A stretch of DNA of 7,783 bases, taken from contig JAGXLP010000053.1 in the NCBI GenBank assembly GCA_018334615.1, forward strand, positions 1 to 7,783. Direction: 5' to 3'. This document shows, one piece after another, positions 1 through 6,232 of this stretch. Position 1 is the first letter of the stretch. Each line of letters starts with the position of its first letter. The translations under genes were made by a program, and so were the position numbers. This DNA is from Candidatus Bipolaricaulota bacterium (GTDB lineage: Bacteria; Bipolaricaulota; Bipolaricaulia; M55B111). The notes under the pieces are model-generated. The model saw only the letters and a program-made list of their open reading frames with translations. It made no database searches and was not told the DNA's origin.

Positions 1-847
1 CTTCCTCTTCCTCTACTTCTTCCTCTACCTCTTCGTCTACTATTTCCTCATCCGCTTCTTCCGCTTCCGTCTCCTCTTCGTCGGTTTCAGCTTTTTCTTC
101 CTCAGTAACTTCCGTTTCCTCGGCTTCGGTTTCTTCTAGTTCTTCTTCCGCGGAAGCACGATCGGCTCCCTCGCGTCCTTCAATCACAGCGTCCGCCAGT
201 CGAGACGTTAATAATCTGGTTGCTTTGATCGCGTCATCATTACCCGGTATCGGGTAGTCTATTAAATCTGGATCACAATTGGTGTCGGTAATAGCAATTA
301 CCGGAATATCTAGAATTCTTGCCTCGTGGACGGCGATTTCCTCCGTTTCAGGATCGATAACGTAGACGATATCCGGAGGAGTTTCCATGTCTCTTATTCC
401 ATCGTAGTTTCGTTTCTTTTTTCTTAGCTCCCGCTTCAACTTTACTACTTCCTTATTGGGCAATTGGTCAAAAGTTCCGTCCTTTTCCATCCTCTCAAGC
501 TTTATCATTCGGTCAACGCTATCCCGAATGGTGTCAAAGTTCGTTAGCGTTCCTCCCAACCACCTATGATTTACGTAGTGGGCGCCACAGCGCTTTCCCT
601 GTTTTTCGATTATGTTTTGTACCTGTCGTTTTGTACCAACAAAAAGAATCTCAGCATCGTTCCGCACCTGATCCCGGACGAAATCGTAAGTTTCCTCGAA
701 CAGAGCCTGGGTAGTCTCGAGATCAATTATGTGAATCCCTTTTCGCTCCATAAAAATATAATCTTCCATCTTGGGATTCCAGCGCTGAGTTCTATGTCCA
801 AAATGGACACCCGTTTCTAAAAGTTCCTTCATGGTTAAAAGTTCCAA
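1..847 (-). CDS. rpsB: 30S ribosomal protein S2, 3' end cut by window, with acidic C-terminal tail
   Basis: Structural protein of the small ribosomal subunit; S2 joins late in 30S assembly and contacts S1. The N-terminus reads MELLTMKELLETGVHFGH and continues with the S2-typical RWNPKM. Further on come FVGTKRQ, HRWLGG, PDIVYVIDP and a run near IPVIAITDTNCDP, all family signatures, ending near VIEGREG at about residue 226. After the usual end of S2 the frame stays open to base 1 with an extra segment (residues about 234-282) in which 33 of 49 residues are Glu or Asp. I chose the TTG at 845-847 as start: AAGGAGG at 855-861 lies 7 bases before it, and it gives the MxxxTMKxLL opening common in bacterial S2. 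The in-frame ATG at 830-832 is 22 bases from that site, too far. It is preceded by two promoters and is not linked to the upstream glutaredoxin gene, which ends in its own terminator. The tsf gene usually found next lies outside the window, so its presence is unknown. Confidence 0.97.
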   Translation of the reverse strand, partial: MELLTMKELLETGVHFGHRTQRWNPKMEDYIFMERKGIHIIDLETTQALFEETYDFVRDQVRNDAEILFVGTKRQVQNIIEKQGKRCGAHYVNHRWLGGTLTNFDTIRDSVDRMIKLERMEKDGTFDQLPNKEVVKLKRELRKKKRNYDGIRDMETPPDIVYVIDPETEEIAVHEARILDIPVIAITDTNCDPDLIDYPIPGNDDAIKATRLLTSRLADAVIEGREGADRASAEEELEETEAEETEVTEEEKAETDEEETEAEEADEEIVDEEVEEEVEEEE

Positions 848-886
848 ATCTTTTCCTCCTTGTCACTTCTATGATCTCTAGAACTA

Positions 887-906
887 ACCTTTGATTTCTC
901 AAAGGT
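887..906 (-). promoter_or_regulatory. Hairpin at the 5' end of the rpsB leader
   Basis: ACCTTTG and CAAAGGT form a perfect 7-base-pair stem around a 6-base loop. If transcription starts about 7 bases past the downstream -10 box, near base 905, the hairpin forms the very 5' end of the rpsB mRNA, about 58 bases before the start codon. It could protect the message from decay or be part of S2 feedback control; neither can be shown here. It has no following T-run, so it is not a terminator. Confidence 0.5.
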
Positions 907-911
907 AGAAG

Positions 912-941
912 ATTATACCGGAATATCCGCTACTTGTTCAA
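912..941 (-). promoter_or_regulatory. Proximal rpsB promoter
   Basis: On the minus strand TTGAAC (936-941) and a perfect TATAAT (912-917) are 18 bases apart, a sigma-70-type promoter pointing at rpsB. The spacer contains the inverted repeat CGGA-ATA-TCCG (919-929), which might be an operator but may be chance. Confidence 0.65.
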
Positions 942-962
942 GGCACGGAGCTATAATTCCCT

Positions 963-992
963 ACTATAGCAGTCTGAATTACGGGGTTACAA
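963..992 (-). promoter_or_regulatory. Distal rpsB promoter
   Basis: TTGTAA (987-992) and TATAGT (963-968) are separated by 18 bases on the minus strand, and TGC just before the -10 box gives an extended -10 element. It lies 51 bases upstream of the proximal promoter, so rpsB may have tandem start points. Confidence 0.45.
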
Positions 993-1120
993 TTGTTCAT
1001 CCCCGAATTAGACATTCTGGAAGGATTATTCCAAGGGTTTTTCCACTGAGGCCCGATCGGATCACCCGTTCGATATATTAAGATTCGACTTCACAGAACA
1101 ACTCAGGTTTAGCCAGGTCC

Positions 1121-1163
1121 AAATAAAGAAAAGACCTATTCGCCCGGATGGCAAATAGGTCTT
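1121..1163 (-). terminator. Rho-independent terminator of the arsR-glutaredoxin operon
   Basis: On the minus strand AAGACCTATT (1154-1163) and AATAGGTCTT (1131-1140) form a perfect 10-base-pair stem around a 13-base loop. A T-rich tract, TTCTTTATTT (1121-1130), follows. It starts about 40 bases after the glutaredoxin stop codon. This separates the operon from rpsB. Confidence 0.9.
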
Positions 1164-1203
1164 ACAACGATCTCCACGAATTAAGAGACCTCGTATGTAA
1201 CAA

Positions 1204-1440
1204 TTAATCTACAAAGGATTCGATTTTTTCCTTGTTAAATCCGACAACGACATTCCCGTCAATATCGATAACAGGTGTTCCTCGTTGCCCTGATTTCTCA
1301 ATCATCTCCTTGGCCTTTTCCCGATTTTCTGAAACGTCATAATCCGTATAGGAGATATCGTTCTCGTCAAAATAGTCCTTTGCTGCGTCGCAATAAGGAC
1401 AGGTGGGAGTCGAGTAAATTGTTATGTTGTGATCATTCAT
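1204..1440 (-). CDS. Small glutaredoxin-like thiol-disulfide oxidoreductase (CPYC)
   Basis: A 78-residue cytoplasmic thioredoxin-fold protein, full length for the small glutaredoxin / NrdH / YruB-like group. The active site CPYC is at residues 14-17, after the first beta strand (NITIYSTPT). The cis-proline motif GTPV is at 54-57, followed by VVVGFN, the usual substrate- or glutathione-binding end. Such proteins reduce disulfides in partner proteins; the partner and electron donor cannot be read from the sequence. The ATG at 1438-1440 follows AGGAGG (1450-1455) with a 9-base gap. That site lies inside the last codons and stop of the preceding ArsR gene, whose stop is only 6 bases away, so the two are probably translationally coupled. 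The stop is TAA and a strong terminator follows. It could serve ribonucleotide reductase as NrdH does, but no nrd gene is near. Confidence 0.93.
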   Translation of the reverse strand: MNDHNITIYSTPTCPYCDAAKDYFDENDISYTDYDVSENREKAKEMIEKSGQRGTPVIDIDGNVVVGFNKEKIESFVD

Positions 1441-1446
1441 CCGTAG

Positions 1447-1749
1447 TCACCTCCTGGGTTGGTTTAGAAGTATTTTCGGATTAATGCCTATGTTCTCCAG
1501 CAACTCGTAGTTGATATCGTAACAGTATTTGATGCCATCTTTGCTCTTTTCCAATATTCCCGCCTGGGTTAATTTAGAAAGATGGTAAGATATATCCGGC
1601 TGGCTGAGTTCCAGCTTTTTCGAAATTTCTTTAGCACAGATATTATCGTGCTCAAGAACCAGAGATAGGATATTTAGACGTTGCGAACTGGCCAGCGCTT
1701 TAAACACGAACTCTCTATGGTTCAAACTCACAGTTGTTTCTTTTGTCAT
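1447..1749 (-). CDS. ArsR-family winged-helix transcriptional regulator
   Basis: A 100-residue DNA-binding protein, typical length for ArsR/SmtB repressors. The helix-turn-helix spans about residues 37-64, with recognition helix SQPDISYHLSKL (49-60), followed by the wing (about 65-79). ArsR repressors usually leave DNA when a metal or oxidant binds. The classic metal motif ELCVCDL is not kept: the matching place reads NICAKEI, retaining only the first cysteine (Cys38). A second cysteine is Cys76 in the wing. A metal sensor of the classic type is therefore unlikely; redox or persulfide sensing is possible but unproven. The ATG at 1747-1749 follows AAAGGAA (1757-1763). The gene has its own promoter and heads an operon with a glutaredoxin, so it probably controls itself and that gene. 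It ends in TGA. Confidence 0.9.
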   Translation of the reverse strand: MTKETTVSLNHREFVFKALASSQRLNILSLVLEHDNICAKEISKKLELSQPDISYHLSKLTQAGILEKSKDGIKYCYDINYELLENIGINPKILLNQPRR

Positions 1750-1769
1750 GATTATCTTCCTTTGGGAGA

Positions 1770-1798
1770 ATTATAGCACTCTTGAGAACATTTTTCAA
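1770..1798 (-). promoter_or_regulatory. Promoter of the arsR-glutaredoxin operon
   Basis: On the minus strand TTGAAA (1793-1798) and TATAAT (1770-1775) are exactly 17 bases apart, and TGC before the -10 box makes it an extended -10. Transcription should start near base 1763, leaving a leader of about 14 bases that begins with the ribosome binding site. The -35 region overlaps TTGA/TCAA half-sites and lies beside an AT-rich stretch containing the palindrome ATTTAAAT (1799-1806), both possible repressor sites. Confidence 0.8.
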
Positions 1799-1851
1799 TA
1801 TTTAAATTTATAAAATTACTTAATTCCATCTTGAATGTTTTACTGGGATTA

Positions 1852-3930
1852 TCAATCGGCAAACTTAATCCTCACGTCCGCGACACGGGCCCCCGCGCTG
1901 GTTGCAATAACGGGATTTAAATCAAGCTCCTGAACTTCCGGATTGTCCATGGAAAGTTTTGATAACCGCTGAATTACCTCCACTACCGATTCTATATTAA
2001 CTCCACTTTTTCCTCTCACTCCTTCCAGTATGGGAAAAGCGTCAATAGATTCTACCATTTCCCGCGCCCTGGCGGGAGATATTGGGGCTACACCAAAGGA
2101 AACGTCTTTCAGGACTTCGACGTATATTCCCCCGAGCCCGAACATAATTAGCGGGCCAAACTGCGGATCCCTCTTCATTCCAACGATTATTTCTTCTCCA
2201 TTCACCGTCTCCTGAATCCTTATCCCGTTGATTTCGGCATCCGGACAATTCTTTCTCAATTTGTTGACCATGGCCCGGAATTCTCCGTAAACCTCATCCG
2301 GCTTTACTCCCAGCTTGACTCCACCTACGTCGGATTTATGTATTATCTCCGGCGAATCAACCTTCAGTACCACCGGTGAATCGTACTGAGCGGCCATCTC
2401 TTTTGCTTCTTTGGCCGACCGGGCAAATTTTGTCGGTATAGTATGAATCCCGTAATACTGGAGGAGTTCCAGTCCCTCAAGTCCGACAACTCTTTTACCG
2501 GAATCCCTGTATTCTTTTAATTTCTTCTCCACTTTCTGGTTATCAATTGAAAAATTAACTGGAGTCGAAATCTCTTTATCTCGAATTCTCCCGTATTCTA
2601 CTAAAGCGGAAAGGGCCCTCACAGCCCTGGCAGGATCAAAGTAGTTGGATACCCCGGCCGACTCAAGATTTTCCTGAGATTCCTGGGAGAGCTTACCTCC
2701 CATCAATGTACCGACAATCGGCTTGTCCGTATTCCCTTGTACATCCGCCAGGATTTCCGTTAGCACCGGATAAGAAACTATAGCTGCGGGTGCAGATATG
2801 GCTACAACGGAACCAAGGTTTTCGTCTTCTATCATGTACTCCAGCGACTCACGATAGTCATCCTCGTCCGCCTTTCCAGTTAGGTCTACAGGGTTATCCC
2901 GGGAAGCCAGTGAAGACAGAACTCCATCGAGCTTCTTCAGAGTGGTCTCTTCGAGCCTGGCAAGTTCAAGGCCGTACTGTTCCAGTGCGTCAGTAGCCAT
3001 TACTCCGGGTCCCCCGGAATTTGTCAGTATTCCCACTTTTCTGTTTTTCGGTGGACTCTGGTGCGACAGGATCGACCCGTAATCGAACATTTCTTCGACG
3101 TTTTGGGCTCGAATCACACCGCTCTGAGCGAATGCGGCATCGTAAGCGTCGTCACTACCGCTGATGGTTCCGGTATGGGAAACGGCGGCACTTGCTCCTT
3201 CCTCCGTTTTGCCCGCCTTTACTACCACCATAGGGGTAGTCTTCGTTACCTCTTTGGCTACACTGACGAACTCCGATCCTCGCTGAATGCCCTCGAGATA
3301 CCCAAGTATTACGTCAGTCTTCTCGTCCTGATCCCATTCTTTTATTAAATCTACCTCGTCCAATACGGCCTTGTTACCCAAAGAAACGAAATGATTGAAG
3401 CCCGTCCCGACCTCGTTAGCCCAATCCAATACTGCAGTGCAAAGTGCCCCACTCTGACTCATGAAGGATATATTTCCGGGAAGAGCCATCTCCTGAGCAA
3501 ACGTAGCATTCAGGCCCGAAGACGTCGAAATGACCCCCATAGAATTGGGACCGATGAGGTTTATCTCGTTTTCTTCAGCTATCTCGGCCAGCTCTTTTTC
3601 CAGTTTTGCTCCCTCTTCACCAACTTCCTTGAATCCTCCGCTGACGACGATCGCGTTTTTTATACCGGATTCCGCGCATTCGCGAAACACATCCGGGACA
3701 ATTCTTGCCGGAACGGCTATTGCCGCCAGATCTACCTCCCCGGGTACCTCGGAAATACTGCCATAGCACTTTAGCCCTTCCAGCCTGTCCACTTTCGGGT
3801 TAACCGGATATATCTCCCCCTCGAAACTTTCAATTAGGTTAGTTAGAACCTCCCTGCCGATCTGACCTTTTTTCCTGCTGGCTCCGATAACTGCGACGGA
3901 CGAAGGATGGAATAGTTTGGTAAGGCTCAC
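1852..3930 (-). CDS. ADP-forming acetate/acyl-CoA ligase, fused alpha-beta subunits
   Basis: This enzyme family catalyses acyl-CoA + ADP + phosphate to acid + ATP + CoA, reversibly, in the cytoplasm; in fermenters it conserves energy from acetyl-CoA or other acyl-CoAs. The 692 residues contain all domains in one chain: CoA-binding Rossmann domain (about 8-125, with AVIGASRKKG), succinyl-CoA-ligase-like domains (about 150-290 and 295-455), then an ATP-grasp domain (about 475-690). The phosphorylated histidine is His252 in VSHTG. Glu213 in YLEGI and His531 in IHKSDVGGV match residues used in phosphate transfer by archaeal ACD. ELDLNPV (668-674) is the ATP-grasp metal end. There is no GNAT domain, so it is not the protein acetyltransferase Pat. 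The start is GTG (3928-3930), 6 bases after AGGAGG. It follows the AMP-forming synthetase by 84 bases with no clear terminator or promoter between, suggesting one operon. The substrate is not determined. Confidence 0.93.
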   Translation of the reverse strand: MSLTKLFHPSSVAVIGASRKKGQIGREVLTNLIESFEGEIYPVNPKVDRLEGLKCYGSISEVPGEVDLAAIAVPARIVPDVFRECAESGIKNAIVVSGGFKEVGEEGAKLEKELAEIAEENEINLIGPNSMGVISTSSGLNATFAQEMALPGNISFMSQSGALCTAVLDWANEVGTGFNHFVSLGNKAVLDEVDLIKEWDQDEKTDVILGYLEGIQRGSEFVSVAKEVTKTTPMVVVKAGKTEEGASAAVSHTGTISGSDDAYDAAFAQSGVIRAQNVEEMFDYGSILSHQSPPKNRKVGILTNSGGPGVMATDALEQYGLELARLEETTLKKLDGVLSSLASRDNPVDLTGKADEDDYRESLEYMIEDENLGSVVAISAPAAIVSYPVLTEILADVQGNTDKPIVGTLMGGKLSQESQENLESAGVSNYFDPARAVRALSALVEYGRIRDKEISTPVNFSIDNQKVEKKLKEYRDSGKRVVGLEGLELLQYYGIHTIPTKFARSAKEAKEMAAQYDSPVVLKVDSPEIIHKSDVGGVKLGVKPDEVYGEFRAMVNKLRKNCPDAEINGIRIQETVNGEEIIVGMKRDPQFGPLIMFGLGGIYVEVLKDVSFGVAPISPARAREMVESIDAFPILEGVRGKSGVNIESVVEVIQRLSKLSMDNPEVQELDLNPVIATSAGARVADVRIKFAD

Positions 3931-4014
3931 TTTACCCCTCCTAAGAACTCTCGAATAAGCAATCCTGGAAGTTACAAGACAATGAATTATTATTTTCGAA
4001 TCTTCCCAATCGAA

Positions 4015-5628
4015 CTACCCCGTATCCATCTCTTCTCTCAACTCTTTACGTCTTATTTTTCCGCTCGATGTTTTCGGTAACTCCTGTACGAACTCTATTT
4101 CGCGAGGATACTTGTAGGGAGCGGTGTCGTTTTTTACGTGATTTTGCAATTCCTCAACAAGTTCTTTTGACGGAGAGTAGCCCGAGGACAGAACTACCAT
4201 ACCCTTGACAATCTGCCCACGTTCCTCGTGGGGCTTACCCACAGCAGCCGCCTCCTTTACGGCCGGATGACTGACCAGGGAGTCCTCTACCTCAAACGGG
4301 CCGATGCGGTACCCGGAGGAAATTATAATATCGTCAGCCCGCCCCTCGAACCAGAAGTAACCGTCCTCATCTAACTGGGCAAGATCCCCGGTCCTGTACC
4401 ACGCCTCTCCGAATGTTTCTTCGTCGAGTTCGGGTGACTTCCAGTATCCATCAAATATTCCCGGGTTGTCTTTTTTTACCACAATTTCACCTATCTTACC
4501 CGAAGGGAGAGCTTCTCCGCCTTCGTCAACCACAGTCGCATCCGGTCCGGGAGTTGGCTTACCCATCGAACCTGGCTTTACATCCATCCCGGGACGGTTA
4601 CAGGCAAGACAGACACTTTCGGTCTGCCCGTACCCATCTCTAATGGTGACGTTGAACTTATTCTGAAATTTCTCAATGGGTTCCACGTTGAGTGGTTCGC
4701 CCGCGGAAAGCGCTGCTTCCAGCTTGAACTCGTATTTATCCAGGTTTTCTACCTGACTAAACATACGGTACTCCGTGGGAGTGGCACACAGGTGCGTTAC
4801 CTCGTACTTTTCGATGAAATCAAGGTAGGTTTCCGGGTCAAAAGAACCGTGATAAAGCAGCTGAGTCAAACCATTGGCAAGCCCCACTCCTATCGGACTC
4901 CAGTACCACTTTGCCCATCCGGGCGCGGTCGTTGCCCAAATCAGCTCCTCTCCGGAAAGTTTTTCACGATCAATCCCCCACCAGAAACGTCCGGTAGTTT
5001 GTTTATGAGCGGCAATCCAGCGATGTTTATGCAGGACGGGTTTCGGATCTCCTGTCGTTCCCGACGTATAGTTAATCGTCATCGGATCCTCGGCTTTAAG
5101 TTCCGATGACTCAAATCCAGCTGTCCCTTCGGCAAGAGCTTCCTCAAAGCTCTTCCAGCCTTCCCGATCGGCCCCGACAAGGAAGTAGTGTTCGAGATCG
5201 AGCTCATCCCGAACTTCCTCTACCACCTCAAAGTTTGAACTATGGGCTACGATGGCAACTGCTCCGGAATTTTCAGCCCTATACTTTATGTTTTTGGGCT
5301 TTAACATCTCCGAACAGGGAACGGCAATTGCTCCAGTCATCAGGGTGCCCAGCTGAATTGTAAAAACCTCGGTAGCCCTGGGAAGAATATGCATTACAGG
5401 ATCTTCCCCGCCGATACCCAGCGATTCAAGATAAGAACCAAACCGTGAAAAGTCCCGGACCAGATCACTGTAACTCAGTTCGACCTTTTTCCCATCTTCG
5501 TTTTCCCAATAAAAAGCCACTTTGTCGGGGTTTGATTCCCCGTAAGCAGCCACCTCGTCCACGATGTTGTAATCCTCTGGAATGTTCCAGTTAAATTCAC
5601 TTTCTTTTTGGAAGGCTTGATTGCTCAA
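4015..5628 (-). CDS. AMP-forming acyl-CoA synthetase, medium-chain / acetyl-CoA-synthetase-like
   Basis: Activates a carboxylic acid in two steps, acid + ATP to acyl-AMP, then to acyl-CoA. The 537 residues show the ANL-superfamily motifs in order: P-loop YTSGTTGDPKPV (187-198), GYGQTE (332-337), YRTGD (411-415), the hinge region EGRADDIIISSGYR (428-441), and catalytic Lys524 in PKTSSGKIRR (518-527). The APGWAKWYWSP segment (235-245) resembles bacterial medium-chain acyl-CoA synthetases rather than long-chain FadD. Length is shorter than true acetyl-CoA synthetase Acs (about 650), which also argues for the MACS-like group. The exact acid is unknown. The start is TTG (5626-5628), preceded by AGGGGGTG, close to the consensus AGGAGGTG; the next in-frame Met is residue 79, inside the fold. 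The stop is TAG. It heads a probable operon with the ADP-forming ligase and has a leader of nearly 290 bases. Confidence 0.93.
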   Translation of the reverse strand: MSNQAFQKESEFNWNIPEDYNIVDEVAAYGESNPDKVAFYWENEDGKKVELSYSDLVRDFSRFGSYLESLGIGGEDPVMHILPRATEVFTIQLGTLMTGAIAVPCSEMLKPKNIKYRAENSGAVAIVAHSSNFEVVEEVRDELDLEHYFLVGADREGWKSFEEALAEGTAGFESSELKAEDPMTINYTSGTTGDPKPVLHKHRWIAAHKQTTGRFWWGIDREKLSGEELIWATTAPGWAKWYWSPIGVGLANGLTQLLYHGSFDPETYLDFIEKYEVTHLCATPTEYRMFSQVENLDKYEFKLEAALSAGEPLNVEPIEKFQNKFNVTIRDGYGQTESVCLACNRPGMDVKPGSMGKPTPGPDATVVDEGGEALPSGKIGEIVVKKDNPGIFDGYWKSPELDEETFGEAWYRTGDLAQLDEDGYFWFEGRADDIIISSGYRIGPFEVEDSLVSHPAVKEAAAVGKPHEERGQIVKGMVVLSSGYSPSKELVEELQNHVKNDTAPYKYPREIEFVQELPKTSSGKIRRKELREEMDTG

Positions 5629-5629
5629 G
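5616..5629 (-). promoter_or_regulatory. Hairpin over the synthetase start codon
   Basis: On the minus strand CTTGA and TCAAG form a 5-base-pair stem capped by GCAA, a GNRA tetraloop. The TTG start codon (5626-5628) is inside the 5' arm, so folding would hide it. This could lower translation or make it depend on an upstream event; it may also be coincidence given the short stem. Confidence 0.4.
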
Positions 5630-5733
5630 ACTCCACCCCCTAATTTGAGTTCGTTTTGTCCAAAATTTATTTAAAACTCGACCTGGTACTTTTATTCCGT
5701 GGCCTTCTTGCAATAAAATCGAAATCGAGATTT

Positions 5734-5791
5734 AAGGTTACAGCAACTGTCGGAGAGCTGGCATCGGGGCTCTGGCAGAGGTAACTTTTTT
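5734..5791 (+). terminator. Plus-strand terminator-like stem-loop inside the synthetase leader
   Basis: Three stacked stems can form: AAGGTTAC with GTAACTTT (8 pairs), CTGTC (5747-5751) with GGCAG (5774-5778), and AGAGC (5754-5758) with GCTCT (5769-5773) around a 10-base loop. Small internal loops lie between them, 18 pairs in all. Six Ts end the structure (5786-5791). Two of the pairs are G-U on the plus strand and would be A-C mismatches on the minus strand, so the fold and the T-run both favour a plus-strand RNA. No known plus gene lies upstream, so what it would terminate is unclear; an antisense or small RNA is possible. Confidence 0.5.
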
Positions 5792-5921
5792 ACTTTACCG
5801 GAGAGTATAACCATCTACCCGGACCCTCTTGCTTACGAGAAGAAATGTTTTAACCAACTCGAATATCCGCGGCTCCAGCAAAATTTCAGTTTAGAATTCA
5901 AAGTTTAAAGCCTTGTAAATG

Positions 5922-5950
5922 ATTATACTTCGCTTGTTCGACGAGTTCAA
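5922..5950 (-). promoter_or_regulatory. Strong promoter directed at the acyl-CoA synthetase operon
   Basis: On the minus strand TTGAAC (5945-5950) and a perfect TATAAT (5922-5927) are 17 bases apart. Predicted transcription starts near 5915, giving the synthetase mRNA a leader of about 287 bases. I saw no promoter of comparable quality closer to the gene. Confidence 0.65.
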
Positions 5951-6030
5951 AAAGCTATTACTGATTGGAATACAGCCGTTCCTACTTTTTGTGACAATAT
6001 TAGGACGCTGCCATTTTATCCGGTCTTTTG

Positions 6031-6060
6031 TTGAATTTATTTCCTATATAGTTTTATAAA
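6031..6060 (+). promoter_or_regulatory. Candidate prfA promoter
   Basis: TTGAAT (6031-6036) and TATAAA (6055-6060) are 18 bases apart on the plus strand, in AT-rich DNA. Transcription would start near 6067, leaving a leader of about 165 bases before prfA. A weaker alternative, TTGACT (6072-6077) with TTTATG (6096-6101), lies just downstream. Confidence 0.45.
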
Positions 6061-6133
6061 GCTTAGTAAATTTGACTATTCGGTGAAAAATGTCATTTAT
6101 GAAAAAAACACAATTGTCGGCCGTTCGATCTTT

Positions 6134-6205
6134 CCCGCCTGCGCCAAAAGGTCAACTACTACATTGGCGGGGTTTGCGTCCATTGAAATTCCGTAAGGGA
6201 TTACG
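6134..6205 (+). promoter_or_regulatory. Inverted repeats in the prfA leader with competing pairings
   Basis: CCCGCC (6134-6139) can pair with GGCGGG (6166-6171), while CGCCAA (6142-6147) can pair with TTGGCG (6164-6169). The two 6-pair helices share bases 6166-6169 and exclude each other. A further small hairpin, CGTAA-GGGA-TTACG, is at 6192-6205, 15 bases before the ribosome binding site. No T-run follows, so control, if any, would be translational. I recognise no known riboswitch class. Confidence 0.35.
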
Positions 6206-6232
6206 TAACCTGAGTTGTCGGAGGGTTAATTA

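Larger units (their letters stand above)
848..1203. other. Intergenic control region between rpsB and the glutaredoxin gene
   Basis: This 356-base gap holds the rpsB ribosome binding site (855-861), a leader hairpin (887-906), two candidate rpsB promoters (912-941 and 963-992) and the terminator of the upstream operon (1121-1163), all acting on the minus strand. I found no coding signal in it. The stretch 993-1120 shows only a weak 5-base inverted repeat (CGGGG at 982-986 with CCCCG at about 1001-1005) and no RNA family I recognise. Confidence 0.7.
5629..6232. other. 604-base divergent intergenic region between the synthetase gene and prfA
   Basis: Contains, in order, the synthetase ribosome binding site, a plus-strand terminator-like stem-loop (5734-5791), a strong minus promoter (5922-5950), an AT-rich plus promoter (6031-6060) and inverted repeats in the prfA leader (6134-6205). 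I saw no convincing gene: the longest plausible small frame on the plus strand (5919-6059) has no ribosome binding site. The region is long for a simple divergent pair and probably holds regulatory RNA, or remnants of lost genes. Confidence 0.6.

Noticed and set aside
566..820. Open frame of 84 codons on the plus strand
   Set aside because: It lies entirely inside rpsB on the opposite strand, has no ribosome binding site, and S2 identity on the minus strand is clear.
3391..3774. Open frame of 127 codons on the plus strand
   Set aside because: Shadow of the ADP-forming ligase gene on the minus strand, whose domains are intact here.
1852..3930. Protein acetyltransferase Pat/YfiQ
   Set aside because: The acyl-CoA-synthetase-like domains are shared, but the C-terminal GNAT domain is missing and the catalytic histidine and ATP-grasp are complete.
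5861..5870. Ten-base match GAATATCCGC with 921-930 as a shared operator
   Set aside because: Many 10-base matches are expected by chance in a window this long, and only the copy at 921-930 lies within an inverted repeat.
5919..6059. Small plus-strand frame of 46 codons with a hydrophobic middle
   Set aside because: No ribosome binding site before its ATG, and it overlaps the minus promoter and the prfA promoter candidate; most likely chance in AT-rich DNA.
6072..6101. TTGACT-N18-TTTATG as the main prfA promoter
   Set aside because: Good -35 but only three of six -10 bases match; the pair at 6031-6060 is better.
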